Shown: piece by piece, positions 1 through 8,027 of the stretch | Position numbering within the stretch: position 1 is the stretch's first letter | Layout: each line of letters starts with the position of its first letter | From: Halovenus carboxidivorans | Lineage (GTDB): Archaea; Halobacteriota; Halobacteria; Halobacteriales; Haloarculaceae | NCBI RefSeq assembly: GCF_009831575.1 | Contig: NZ_WUUT01000002.1 | Location: forward strand, 186,001 to 250,000 | Length of the DNA stretch: 64,000 nt | Direction: 5' to 3' | The notes under the pieces: generated by a model | Database searches by the model: none | Told to the model about the DNA's origin: nothing | Seen by the model: only the letters and a program-made list of their open reading frames with translations | Program-made: the position numbers and the translations under genes

Positions 1-556
1 GCGTCCGGTTCGCTCGCGTGCGCTCGCACCCCCGCCGCGTGTACGGTGCTCGCCCGTCGCCCCTTGTGGGCAACGGCGACATCAGTGACCCCCTCTGCGG
101 AGTACCCCGTCGATCCCTCACCGACGATGGCGTACGCCGGACAGAACCCGTCGTCGATTGCACCGCGTGCCCCGCGGCCGCCGGTCTCCTCGCCGACGAA
201 CGAGGCGAAGACGAGTTCGCCGCCGGAGAGCGTTGCGTCCCGGAACGCACACATCGCGGCGGCGACAGCCCCTTTCATATCGGCAGTCCCGCGGCCGTAG
301 AGACGCCCCCCCGCCGGTCGACGGCGTATCGCCCGTCGTCCAGTTGTTCGCCGGCCGGCGGCACCACGTCGTGGTGGCCGACGAGCGCGAGTTGCCGGCC
401 GGAGCCGCGACTCGCGAGCACGTTTCCGTGGCGGTCCCGGGTGACGCTCCCGTCGGTGTGGTCCCGGAGCCATCGCTCGATGTAGTCGCCCGCCTCGGTT
501 TCGTCGTCGTGGCTCGGAATCTCGACGAGAGAGCGGGTGAGTTCGGGGAGATCCAT
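1..556 (-). pseudogene. M20-family metallopeptidase (DapE/ArgE-like), frameshifted, 3' part outside window
   Basis: M20 enzymes hydrolyse N-acyl amino acids such as succinyl-diaminopimelate or acetylornithine in the cytosol. The start (ATG at 556) gives MDLPELTRSLVEIPSHDDET, the usual N-terminus of haloarchaeal members, followed by the metal-binding segment LVGHHDVVPP. The frame then stops at 275. The neighbouring frame continues the family without a break from LYGRGTADMKGAVAAA through FVGEETGGRGAR and AHKGRRASTV to the window edge. The switch occurs at seven consecutive C (306-312, plus strand); one extra base would restore a single frame. A real lesion and a sequencing error cannot be told apart here. 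It is divergent from the kinase gene at 675. The M20 assignment is firm; the substrate is open. Confidence 0.72.
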
Positions 557-674
557 ATCGGCGTTCACTCGCGACGCCGGCTAAAGCCCTCCGGTCGTCG
601 TAGGCGCTCGCTCTCCGCGCGGATCGCTCGGGGAAAACAGTCATACGTGAACCGTACCAACGACACGCAACGGA

Positions 675-2165
675 ATGGAGGGCGAGTTGCTCGGGCAGAT
701 GGTGGAGGCCGTCGGCGTCGGAGTCGGCGCTTACGACGAGACCGGCGCCTACGTCTACGTCAACCAGGCCTACGCCGACATGCTCGACACAGACAGAGAC
801 TCGCTGATCGGGACACGTATCTGGGAGGTCAACGACGCCGTCGACCCGGACCGGTTCGAGGAGTACTGGAACTCCTACGACGACGGGGAGACCCGGACCG
901 CCGAGGCCGTCCACGAGTTCGGATCGACGGCGCTCGACGTGCAGACGATCACGACTCGCATCGAGACGCCCGACGGCCGGTTCAACGTCGGAACGATCCA
1001 GGACATCTCGATTCAGAAACGGCGGGAACGACAGCTGAGTCGGCTACATGCGGTGACTGACGAGCTGATCGAAGCCGGATCAGTCGACGAGATTGCGAGG
1101 GTAATCACCGAGACCGCGGAACAGATTCTCGATTTCAACCGGACGGTCGTGAGGGTGGCGACAGACACCGGTGAACTCGAACCGGTACTGGTGACCGACG
1201 GAGCGCGGACGGATTTCGGAGACTGCTGGGCATACGACGCCGACGAGGAGACGGCCGCTGTCCGCGCCTTCGAGGAGGGTGAAACGGTCGTCGTCGAGGA
1301 TGTCACCACCCTCGACGACGGCTACGACCGCGGGGATACCGCGGCGGTTCTGTACGTCCCAATCGGGTCGTACGGGCTGATCAGTATCACCCATCACGAG
1401 CCCGGTGCCTTCGACGAGACCGACCTCGACCTCGCGTCGATCCCGGCCTCGAACGCCGAGACGGCGTTCAGACGGCTCGAAAACGAGCGCGATCTCAGGC
1501 GGCAGAACGAGCGTCTGGAAGCGTTCGTGGATGTCATAACCCACGACATCCCGAACCACCTCACCGTCGCCACGACTCGGGTCGACCTCGCCCGACAGAC
1601 CGGCGACCTCTCGCATCTCGATCAGGTGGCGAACGCCCACGACCGCATCGAATCGGTCATCTCGGACATGCATACGCTGGTCAACTACGGCGACCGGATC
1701 GAGTCAGCAACGTGGGTGCGACTGTCCGATATCGTCACCGGCTGCTGGGAGAACTGCCGAGAGGAGGAGTCGAACGGGACCCTCGAGTTCGACGGGGCCG
1801 GATACATCCGGGCCGACGAGAGCCGGCTCAAACAGCTCCTCGAAAATCTGTTCTGGAACGCGCTCAGCCACGCCGGACCCGATCCGACGGTCCGGGTCGG
1901 CCTGCTCCCCGATGGCTTTTTCGTCGAGGACGACGGACCCGGGATTCCGGAGTCACAGCGGGAGAAGGTGCTCTCTCCCGGCTTCAGCGAGGCAGACGAC
2001 GGCGACCACTCCGGGTTCGGCCTCGCTATCGTTCAGGAGATAACCCGGGCACACGACTGGGAAGTCAGTATCACCGACAGCGAACTCGGTGACGGCACGC
2101 CCGGCGCGCGGTTCGAGTTCACCGGCGTGACAGTAAACCGGGAGAACACCGCTGACGGGGCGTAA
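675..2165 (+). CDS. PAS-GAF sensor histidine kinase (soluble)
   Basis: A 496-residue cytoplasmic sensor kinase with no membrane segment. Residues about 5-115 form a PAS domain (VYVNQAYADML, then VGTIQDIS). Residues about 125-270 look like a GAF domain. The phosphoacceptor helix has FVDVITHDIPNHL with His at about 290, an unusual H-box in which the common SHDLRNPL pattern is replaced. The HATPase part has an N-box (ENLFWNALSHA), a G1 box (VEDDGPGIPES) and a G2 box (GFGLAIVQEITR), so it should be catalytically competent. No response regulator is adjacent, as is common for haloarchaeal orphan kinases. It ends 42 bp before pcn. The signal sensed is unknown. Confidence 0.87.
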   Translation: MEGELLGQMVEAVGVGVGAYDETGAYVYVNQAYADMLDTDRDSLIGTRIWEVNDAVDPDRFEEYWNSYDDGETRTAEAVHEFGSTALDVQTITTRIETPDGRFNVGTIQDISIQKRRERQLSRLHAVTDELIEAGSVDEIARVITETAEQILDFNRTVVRVATDTGELEPVLVTDGARTDFGDCWAYDADEETAAVRAFEEGETVVVEDVTTLDDGYDRGDTAAVLYVPIGSYGLISITHHEPGAFDETDLDLASIPASNAETAFRRLENERDLRRQNERLEAFVDVITHDIPNHLTVATTRVDLARQTGDLSHLDQVANAHDRIESVISDMHTLVNYGDRIESATWVRLSDIVTGCWENCREEESNGTLEFDGAGYIRADESRLKQLLENLFWNALSHAGPDPTVRVGLLPDGFFVEDDGPGIPESQREKVLSPGFSEADDGDHSGFGLAIVQEITRAHDWEVSITDSELGDGTPGARFEFTGVTVNRENTADGA

Positions 2166-2172
2166 TGACGTG

Positions 2173-2181
2173 CCTTTTTAA
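2173..2181 (+). promoter_or_regulatory. TATA-like element of pcn
   Basis: A T-rich/A element (CTTTTTAA) is centred about 30 bp upstream of the pcn start codon, the spacing expected for a leaderless haloarchaeal transcript. No Shine-Dalgarno sequence precedes the start. Confidence 0.5.
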
Positions 2182-2207
2182 CCGAAGGCAACGTAGCCCG
2201 GCACAAG

Positions 2208-2951
2208 ATGTTCAAGGCGATAGTGCGAGCGGAACGGTTGCAGTCGACGCTTGACTCCGTGGGCGTGCTGGTGGACGAGTGTAAGATCCACCTCGACGAG
2301 GGCGGGATCGAAATCCGGGCCGTCGATCCCGCAAACGTCGGGATGGTCGATCTCTCGCTGGATGCGGACGCCTTCGAGTCCTACGAGGCAGACGGGGGAC
2401 TGATCGGCGTGAATCTCGTCCGGCTACAGGATATCGCCGGGATGGCCGACAGCGACCAACTGGTCGAACTCGAACTCGACGAGGAGACCCGCAAACTGCA
2501 CATCTCCATCGACGGACTCGAATACACCCTCGCGCTGATCGACCCCGAATCGATCCGCGAGGAGCCCGACCTTCCGGATCTGGATCTCTCTTCGACCATC
2601 GTTATCGAGGGTCGCGACATCGACCGGGCGGTGACCGCCGCGGATATGGTCAGCGACCACATCGAACTCGGTGTCGACGAGGCCGACGGGGTGTTCTACG
2701 TCAAGGCGGAAGGCGACACCGACGACGTCCATCTCGAACTCGACGGGGACGATTTGATCGATCTCGTCGCCGGCGAGGCCTCGTCGCTGTTCTCGCTCGA
2801 TTACCTGCAGGACATGAACAAGGCTATCCCGAAAGACGCCGAGGTCACGATGGAACTCGGAGAGGAGTTCCCGGTGAAACTGCACTTCGACATCGCCGAG
2901 GGCGAGGGTGCCGTGACATACATGCTGGCGCCCCGGATCCAGAGCAACTGA
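2208..2951 (+). CDS. pcn: DNA polymerase sliding clamp (PCNA)
   Basis: PCNA is the homotrimeric ring that tethers DNA polymerase, FEN1, ligase and other factors at the fork. The 247 residues match the family length. The N-terminus is [18 protein letters not shown]. The interdomain region carries DLPDLDL, and the C-terminal tail [10 protein letters not shown] is the APRI-type end next to the PIP-box pocket. The surface is strongly acidic, as in halophilic clamps. The gene is preceded by its own TATA-like box and followed after 60 bp by a membrane-protein gene in the same direction. Identification is by whole-length similarity to archaeal PCNA. Confidence 0.97.
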   Translation: MFKAIVRAERLQSTLDSVGVLVDECKIHLDEGGIEIRAVDPANVGMVDLSLDADAFESYEADGGLIGVNLVRLQDIAGMADSDQLVELELDEETRKLHISIDGLEYTLALIDPESIREEPDLPDLDLSSTIVIEGRDIDRAVTAADMVSDHIELGVDEADGVFYVKAEGDTDDVHLELDGDDLIDLVAGEASSLFSLDYLQDMNKAIPKDAEVTMELGEEFPVKLHFDIAEGEGAVTYMLAPRIQSN

Positions 2952-3011
2952 TCGGCCCGTCATACCTCTGTCTGACGCACAGTTTTGTGTGGCCGCCGGC
3001 AACAGAGTTAC

Positions 3012-3575
3012 ATGACCAGTCTCGACGAGGCGTACACGCGGGATTCTCCGGTGTCGAGACCGCGGCAGGCCGCCGTCGGTGGAACTCTCGTCGGTGTCGG
3101 TGTCCTCGCGATCATCGGCGCAGTGGCCGCCGTCTGGACCGGCGGGGAGAGCACGGCTGCGAAACTGTACGCGGGAATCGCCGCCGGCGTCGGGATTCCG
3201 CTCATGTTCTCGGGAATCGTGGTCGTCCTGCCCGCGAGCAGGCGGACCCGGATCGGTGTGCTGTTCGGGACGCTCCTGTCCGGCGGTGGCGTCTGGCTGT
3301 TCCAGTACGCCTACCCGGATCGGTGGACGCGCACGGCCGATCCACTCGCCTTCGAGACGCTGTTTTTGTACGGCATCGGCTGTGCGATCGCCGTCTGGTT
3401 CGTCTTCACCGCGATTGCGAACACCCGGCTGCGGAACAACCCACAGGGCACCGTCTCGCTCGAAGTCATCACCCAGGGAGAGACGAAGACGGTCGAGGTG
3501 AGCCACCGCGAGTACCGCGAAATCGTCAGCGACGGCGGGAATCCGAGCGATTACATCGACGACCTCGACGAGTAA
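3012..3575 (+). CDS. Conserved haloarchaeal membrane protein downstream of pcn
   Basis: This 187-residue protein has a short polar N-terminus (MTSLDEAYTRDSPVSRPRQA), then four hydrophobic segments at about residues 22-43, 52-72, 79-96 and 110-130, and a roughly 55-residue polar, acidic cytoplasmic tail ending in SDYIDDLDE. The ATG at 3012 is preferred over an in-frame start at 2985 because the MTSLDEAY beginning is typical of haloarchaeal proteins I recall next to pcn (possibly DUF7139; the number is from memory). No catalytic motif is visible and no function can be given. It could be co-expressed with pcn. Confidence 0.72.
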   Translation: MTSLDEAYTRDSPVSRPRQAAVGGTLVGVGVLAIIGAVAAVWTGGESTAAKLYAGIAAGVGIPLMFSGIVVVLPASRRTRIGVLFGTLLSGGGVWLFQYAYPDRWTRTADPLAFETLFLYGIGCAIAVWFVFTAIANTRLRNNPQGTVSLEVITQGETKTVEVSHREYREIVSDGGNPSDYIDDLDE

Positions 3576-3615
3576 TCAGCTCCGTTCGTTCCGAACGAAC
3601 GGCTGACCCTCTCGT

Positions 3616-4239
3616 CTACGCCGTCTGTAATGCTTCCTGCAATCGGTCGCCTCCGTCTTCGTAGATGCTCTCGCCGTGGCCGACGAGAATCCGCTCGGGG
3701 TCCCAGTCACCGAGGCGAGTCGGTGGCTCATCGAGCACCGGGTGGACGCCGAGGACCTCCCCGTCCGGCGTGAACCCCGGCGAGGTGCCGACCGCTTCGG
3801 GGACGACCATCGTCCCGGCTGACTCGTCGACGAGAACCGCCTCCTCCCAGTCGTCGGTGTCGAACAGTTCGTGGGATTCATAGCCCGTCTCGGAAAGCGC
3901 CGAACCGAGCGGTTCGGGCTCTCCGTCCAGTTTCTCGGCACCCAGGTCCATCCACTCCGGCATGAACACGGACACGTCGTGACGCTCGGCTACGGCCGTC
4001 GCATCCCGGGTGTGGCGGTCCTGGAGAACGACGACGCCCGCCACCGTGCCGAGGTCCGAGAGGTGCCCGTCCAGCCCCTCGGCGTCGACCGGATCGACGA
4101 CCAAGACCCCCGTTTCGGTGGCGAGGGCGTGACTCGCCCGTCGCGGCTTCTCGTCGGGATCGGCGATCCAGCTGACTCCGTCGCTCCACTCGGTCACTCC
4201 GTCCAGTTCTGGTCGGTCCTGAGCGCCGTCGTCGGACAT
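3616..4239 (-). CDS. Metallo-beta-lactamase-fold protein, metal site degenerate
   Basis: A 207-residue acidic protein. The pattern GVLVVDPVDAEGL, then GVVVLQDRHTRDA, and late in the chain ERILVGHGESIYEDG follows the order of strands in MBL-fold hydrolases; the late GHG element matches their third metal-ligand region. The HxHxDH motif that normally binds zinc is reduced to RHTRDA, so hydrolase activity is doubtful. The gene is convergent with the membrane-protein gene (40 bp between stops) and divergent from the YchF-type GTPase gene. The fold assignment is inferred from motif order only. Confidence 0.6.
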   Translation of the reverse strand: MSDDGAQDRPELDGVTEWSDGVSWIADPDEKPRRASHALATETGVLVVDPVDAEGLDGHLSDLGTVAGVVVLQDRHTRDATAVAERHDVSVFMPEWMDLGAEKLDGEPEPLGSALSETGYESHELFDTDDWEEAVLVDESAGTMVVPEAVGTSPGFTPDGEVLGVHPVLDEPPTRLGDWDPERILVGHGESIYEDGGDRLQEALQTA

Positions 4240-4330
4240 GTACCCACGTACGACCCCCCGGGATAAGCATCTATCCCGTGAACCGGTCCGTGGGAAGCCT
4301 TCTCTGGCACACGACGAGCGGATAACTCAG

Positions 4331-4338
4331 TTTTTATT
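4331..4338 (+). promoter_or_regulatory. TATA-like element of the YchF-type GTPase gene
   Basis: TTTTTATT is centred about 26 bp upstream of the ATG at 4361. It supports that start over in-frame starts further upstream, and indicates a leaderless message. Confidence 0.5.
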
Positions 4339-4360
4339 CGCTCGGCGACTCGTTCGGCCA

Positions 4361-5548
4361 ATGAGTTACCGAATCGGTCTCGTCGGCAAGCCCTCGGTCG
4401 GGAAGTCGACGTTTTTCAACGCGGCGACGATAAACGACGTGCCCGAGGGGGCCTATCCCTTCACGACCATCGACCCGAGTCTCGGTGAGGCGTACGTCCG
4501 GACGGACTGTGCCGCCCCGGAGTTCGGCCGAACCTGCCAGCCCTCGGTCGGCAAGTGCGCGGACGGAACGCGGTTCGTGCCGGTCAAACTCGTCGATATC
4601 GCCGGGCTGGTCCCCGGCGCACACGAGGGCCGCGGCCTCGGCAACCAGTTTCTCACCGACCTGAACGAGACGGACGTGCTGGTCCACGTCGTCGACTTCT
4701 CCGGAACGACCGACGCCGAGGGCGAGGCCACCGAGGGACACGACCCCCGCGAAGACATCGACTTCCTCGAGGAGGAACTGGACGCGTGGTATCTCGACAT
4801 CCTCCGGAAGGGGATCAGACGCTACGAGGACAAGGAACTCTCAGATCCCGACCCGGAGGACGTGCTGGGCGAACAGCTCTCTGCGTTCGGGATCAGCCCC
4901 GCAGAGATCAAACAGGTCATCCTCTCGGTCGACCTGCCGGTCGAGCCACCGGCGTGGGACGAGCAGGACCAGCGGACACTCGCTCAGGAGATCCGCAAGC
5001 GCACCAAGCCGATGGTGATCGCGGCGAACAAGATGGACGTGCCGGCGGCCCAGGAGAACTGGGCGGAGATAACCGACGATCCGGCCTACGACCACCTCAC
5101 GTTCGTCCCCGTCTCGGCACACGCCGAGAAGGCGCTCAAAAACGGTGCCGAGCAGGGCGTTCTCGAATACACGCCCGGCAGCGACGAGTTCGAGATCACC
5201 GCCGACCTGCCCAGAGCGAAGAAGACCGGACTGGAACAGATCCGGACGTTCGTCGAGGAGTACGGCGGCACCGGCGTCCAGCAAGCCCTGGAGACCGCCG
5301 TCTTCGACGTGCTGGATCTGAAGGCCGTCTTTCCCGGGTCCGCCTCCGGCGACTGGACGAACGGCCCGTTTCGGGACTGTTTTCTGCTCCCTTCCGACGC
5401 GACCGCCGAGGACTTCGCCTACCACCTGCACAGCGACATCGGAGACGGCTTCCTGCACGGGATCGACTGCCGAAACGACCGACAGGTCGGTGCCGATACG
5501 GTGCTCGACCACCGCGCCGTCGTCGAAGTTGTCTCGACGACTCAGTAG
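4361..5548 (+). CDS. YchF/DRG-type Obg-family GTPase with TGS domain
   Basis: The 395-residue protein begins directly with a P-loop (GLVGKPSVGKSTFFNAAT). It then shows G2/G3 elements (YPFTTIDPSLG, DIAGLVPGAHEGRGLGNQFL) and G4 (NKMD at about residue 227). A helical insert at about 130-200 and a C-terminal TGS domain (about 310-390, LDLKAVFPG to the C-terminus) complete the YchF/OLA1-like architecture. These ribosome-associated P-loop NTPases are universal; bacterial YchF prefers ATP. Cys-rich spacing after the switch region (RTCQPSVGKC) is seen in archaeal members. The gene is monocistronic with its own promoter. Confidence 0.9.
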   Translation: MSYRIGLVGKPSVGKSTFFNAATINDVPEGAYPFTTIDPSLGEAYVRTDCAAPEFGRTCQPSVGKCADGTRFVPVKLVDIAGLVPGAHEGRGLGNQFLTDLNETDVLVHVVDFSGTTDAEGEATEGHDPREDIDFLEEELDAWYLDILRKGIRRYEDKELSDPDPEDVLGEQLSAFGISPAEIKQVILSVDLPVEPPAWDEQDQRTLAQEIRKRTKPMVIAANKMDVPAAQENWAEITDDPAYDHLTFVPVSAHAEKALKNGAEQGVLEYTPGSDEFEITADLPRAKKTGLEQIRTFVEEYGGTGVQQALETAVFDVLDLKAVFPGSASGDWTNGPFRDCFLLPSDATAEDFAYHLHSDIGDGFLHGIDCRNDRQVGADTVLDHRAVVEVVSTTQ

Positions 5549-5638
5549 CGAGCGCCGGAAAGAACCGTTAAGTCGTCGAGTCTCGGCCCCAACCGACCGG
5601 AGAAAGACACTTACCGAACGTGTGACCAGTAACGAGCG

Positions 5639-6064
5639 ATGGAACGACGACAGTTCGTGTTCACGTTGTTGCTCGCGGTTCTCGGCTCCGGCTGTGCCCG
5701 CAGCTCGCTGTCCGACAACGAAGACGGCGACTCGGAGAGTGACGAACGGCCAGACCCGAGTGAGGACATCTTCGTCACCGTGTCGAACCGGCGTTCCCAG
5801 CGGGTGGTCGCCGGTGTTGTCGTGCTGGAAAGCAGGGGCAGGGGTTCCGTCATCACCGAGCGGAGCGTACTGCTCGACCCCGGGGAGTCGACGGCGATAT
5901 ACACGGGAATAACGAGCCCCGGCGATTACCCGTACGAGATCTATCTCGACGGCGAACTGGCGTTCGAGGCCACGTACAACGTCGGGGAGTTCGACGTAGA
6001 GACCGGTTCGAACATCGACATCGGGATAGAGCCCGACGAGTTGGACATCGGTGCAGAGGACTAG
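5639..6064 (+). CDS. Small lipoprotein, function unknown
   Basis: The 141-residue chain starts MERRQFVFTLLLAVLGSGCA: an N-terminal arginine pair, a hydrophobic stretch and a lipobox-like SGC, so the mature protein probably begins at Cys19 and is lipid-anchored outside the cell. A short acidic linker (SDNEDGDSESDERPDPSED) follows. The rest is a beta-rich domain of about 95 residues beginning IFVTVSNRRSQRVVAGVVVL, which resembles Ig-like or carboxypeptidase-regulatory-like folds. It stands alone between ychF and a VOC gene. No catalytic residues are evident. Confidence 0.7.
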   Translation: MERRQFVFTLLLAVLGSGCARSSLSDNEDGDSESDERPDPSEDIFVTVSNRRSQRVVAGVVVLESRGRGSVITERSVLLDPGESTAIYTGITSPGDYPYEIYLDGELAFEATYNVGEFDVETGSNIDIGIEPDELDIGAED

Positions 6065-6145
6065 CTGTCCCGGAGGCCGATCGTTCTGAGACGAGCACAG
6101 CACGCTGACACAACAGTCATTTGCCGCGCGGTAGTACGGCCGGCT

Positions 6146-6832
6146 ATGCTGGATGGACTCCGCTGGCTCGCGCTCGAAGTCAAGTATCTCGACCGGGCAC
6201 AGTCGTTTTACGAGGCGTTTCTGGACCTGGAGGTGCGCTCGGAGAGCGATCACGAGGTGGCCTTCGCGGCCGGCGACACCGACCTGGTCCTCAGGCGACC
6301 GCACTCGGTCCCGCGCGGGGGGTTGCACACCCACTACGCGCTGTCGATCCCTCGCGGCGAGTACGACTCGTGGTACGAGCGACTCGACGAGCGGTTCGAT
6401 CTCGTCGAGCACACCTTCGGGGACTCGAAGTCGCTGTACTTCTACGACACCGAGGTCAACTGCGTCGAACTCGGGCAGTCAGACGTGGCGGGGCCGGGCG
6501 TCGACGGCGTCTTCGAGGTCGTCTTCGAGGTCGAGGATCTCGACCGAGCACAGGCGCTGTACGGAGAGTTGGGCTTCGAGACCGTCGACGAGGGCGACGA
6601 CCGCAAACGCGTCCGGATGACCGCCGGTTCGTTCGACATCGAACTGTGGGAGCCACACCTCGGGCTGGCGGACGCCCGCGGCGGCGTCCACGTCGACGTT
6701 GGAATCGAGGCCGACGACCCCGGAGCGGTCGTCGATTCCGCCCGGGAGCAACTGGCCGCAGTCGAGGAGACAGAGCGGGGGTATCGGCTCCGCGATCCAG
6801 ACGGACACTACCTGACGGTGGTCGAACCGTAG
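6146..6832 (+). CDS. VOC-superfamily (glyoxalase/extradiol dioxygenase-like) protein
   Basis: The 228 residues contain two vicinal-oxygen-chelate modules. Module 1 (about 1-115) starts LRWLALEVKYLDRAQSFYEA; module 2 (about 118-228) starts FEVVFEVEDLDRAQALYGEL and ends RLRDPDGHYLTVVEP, the usual RDPDGH closing strand. VOC proteins bind a divalent metal and act as lyases, isomerases, dioxygenases or antibiotic-binding proteins. The specific activity cannot be read from the sequence. The gene runs in the same direction as mch, which follows 42 bp later; each appears to have its own promoter. Confidence 0.85.
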   Translation: MLDGLRWLALEVKYLDRAQSFYEAFLDLEVRSESDHEVAFAAGDTDLVLRRPHSVPRGGLHTHYALSIPRGEYDSWYERLDERFDLVEHTFGDSKSLYFYDTEVNCVELGQSDVAGPGVDGVFEVVFEVEDLDRAQALYGELGFETVDEGDDRKRVRMTAGSFDIELWEPHLGLADARGGVHVDVGIEADDPGAVVDSAREQLAAVEETERGYRLRDPDGHYLTVVEP

Positions 6833-6874
6833 AAACCCCACGCTTTTCTATCGGCGGGCGCAGAAGTGGGGAAC

Positions 6875-7807
6875 ATGGAGAGTCTCAACAGGATGGCGAC
6901 GGAGTTGGTCGACGAGGCAATCGAGTTCGCGGACGAACTGACCGTCGACGTCCACCAGCTAACGGGCGATTCCGCCGTCCTCGATTTCGGCGTGGAAGCG
7001 CCGGGCGCGATTGAGGCCGGACTGCTGCTCGTCGAGATCCAGACCGCCGGGCTGGCGACCGTTCAGGCCCGAAGCGGAACCGTGGGTGGAACGCCGCGCA
7101 CGCACGTCGAACTCTCGACCGATCAGCCGGCACTGTCGCTGCTCTGTGCCGGAAAAGGGGGCTGGGAACTCGTCACCGACTCCTTCGAGGGGCTGGGAAG
7201 CGGCCCCGCGCGCGCCCTCGTGGCCGAGGAAGACATCTTCGACCGCGTCGGATACGCCGAGTCGTTCGACTTCGCCGTCCTCGCAGTCGAGTCCGACCAG
7301 TTGCCCGACGAGGCAGTCGCCCAGCGGGTTGCCGACCGCACCGGCGTCCCCGAGAGCGGGGTCTTTCTGCCGACCTACGCCGCGGCCAGTATCACCGGGA
7401 GCGTCGTCGGCGCGGCCCGGGCCGCGGAACTGGCCGTCTACCGACTCACCGAACTCGGCTACGACCCGTTGGATGTGCTCTCCGCGACGGGGTCTGCCCC
7501 GGTCGCACCCGTCGCCGGAGACGAATCGACCGCGATGGCGTACACGAACGACGCTGTCATGTACGGCGGCGAAGTCCATCTCGTGGTCGAAGAGCCGTTC
7601 GACCGCTTCGACGAAGTCGCCTCGACCGCCCGCAGTGAGTACGGCGACCCGTTCGCCGACATCTTCGAGGCCGTCGATCACGACTACGCCGAACTCGACC
7701 GCGAACTGTTCGCACCGGCACAGGTGACCGTCGACGTGGTCGGCGGTGAGACCCACACCGTCGGTGAGACCGCCGAGGACGTACTCGTAGAGAGCTACGG
7801 GCTCTGA
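6875..7807 (+). CDS. mch: Methenyltetrahydromethanopterin cyclohydrolase
   Basis: This enzyme interconverts N5,N10-methenyl- and N5-formyl-tetrahydromethanopterin (in haloarchaea perhaps a folate analogue) in C1 metabolism. The 310 residues match the Mch family throughout, with the N-terminal helix MESLNRMATELVDEAIEFAD, the segment TVGGTPRTHVELSTDQPALS and the substrate-loop region DAVMYGGEVHLVVEE. ATG 6875 is preferred over an in-frame GTG at 6866 because a CTTTTCTA box lies about 28 bp before it. A non-methanogenic archaeon keeping Mch is normal for Halobacteria. Confidence 0.93.
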   Translation: MESLNRMATELVDEAIEFADELTVDVHQLTGDSAVLDFGVEAPGAIEAGLLLVEIQTAGLATVQARSGTVGGTPRTHVELSTDQPALSLLCAGKGGWELVTDSFEGLGSGPARALVAEEDIFDRVGYAESFDFAVLAVESDQLPDEAVAQRVADRTGVPESGVFLPTYAAASITGSVVGAARAAELAVYRLTELGYDPLDVLSATGSAPVAPVAGDESTAMAYTNDAVMYGGEVHLVVEEPFDRFDEVASTARSEYGDPFADIFEAVDHDYAELDRELFAPAQVTVDVVGGETHTVGETAEDVLVESYGL

Positions 7808-7906
7808 GAGGGGCCGTAGGTTCGCGACTTTCTGTAGTTACGGGGCTCCCGAGAGACCGTTCGCTGTAGAACCGGGACTCGGGTGGAAACAGAAATAGTC
7901 AAGTAC

Positions 7907-7924
7907 TGACTGACCATTCAGTCA
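7907..7924. promoter_or_regulatory. Perfect 7-4-7 inverted repeat, probable TetR/AcrR-type operator
   Basis: TGACTGA-CCAT-TCAGTCA is a perfect inverted repeat lying 103 bp upstream of the MFS gene and just after an AT-richer stretch (GAAATAGTCAAGTA, 7891-7904) that could hold the promoter. Arm length and spacing suit a dimeric helix-turn-helix repressor. No regulator gene is adjacent. Confidence 0.5.
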
Positions 7925-8027
7925 ATGTGGTCAGAGGCAGACACTCACGCGATGCGCGTCGCCGCCGTCCCCTGGTCAGAGGATCGCGGCGGCGTCGATT
8001 CGACACCCGCGCAGGTGGTGGTTCGCG

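Noticed and set aside
4841-6412. Minus-strand 523-codon open frame across three genes
   Set aside because: Antisense to the YchF-type GTPase, the lipoprotein and the VOC gene; no recognisable domain.
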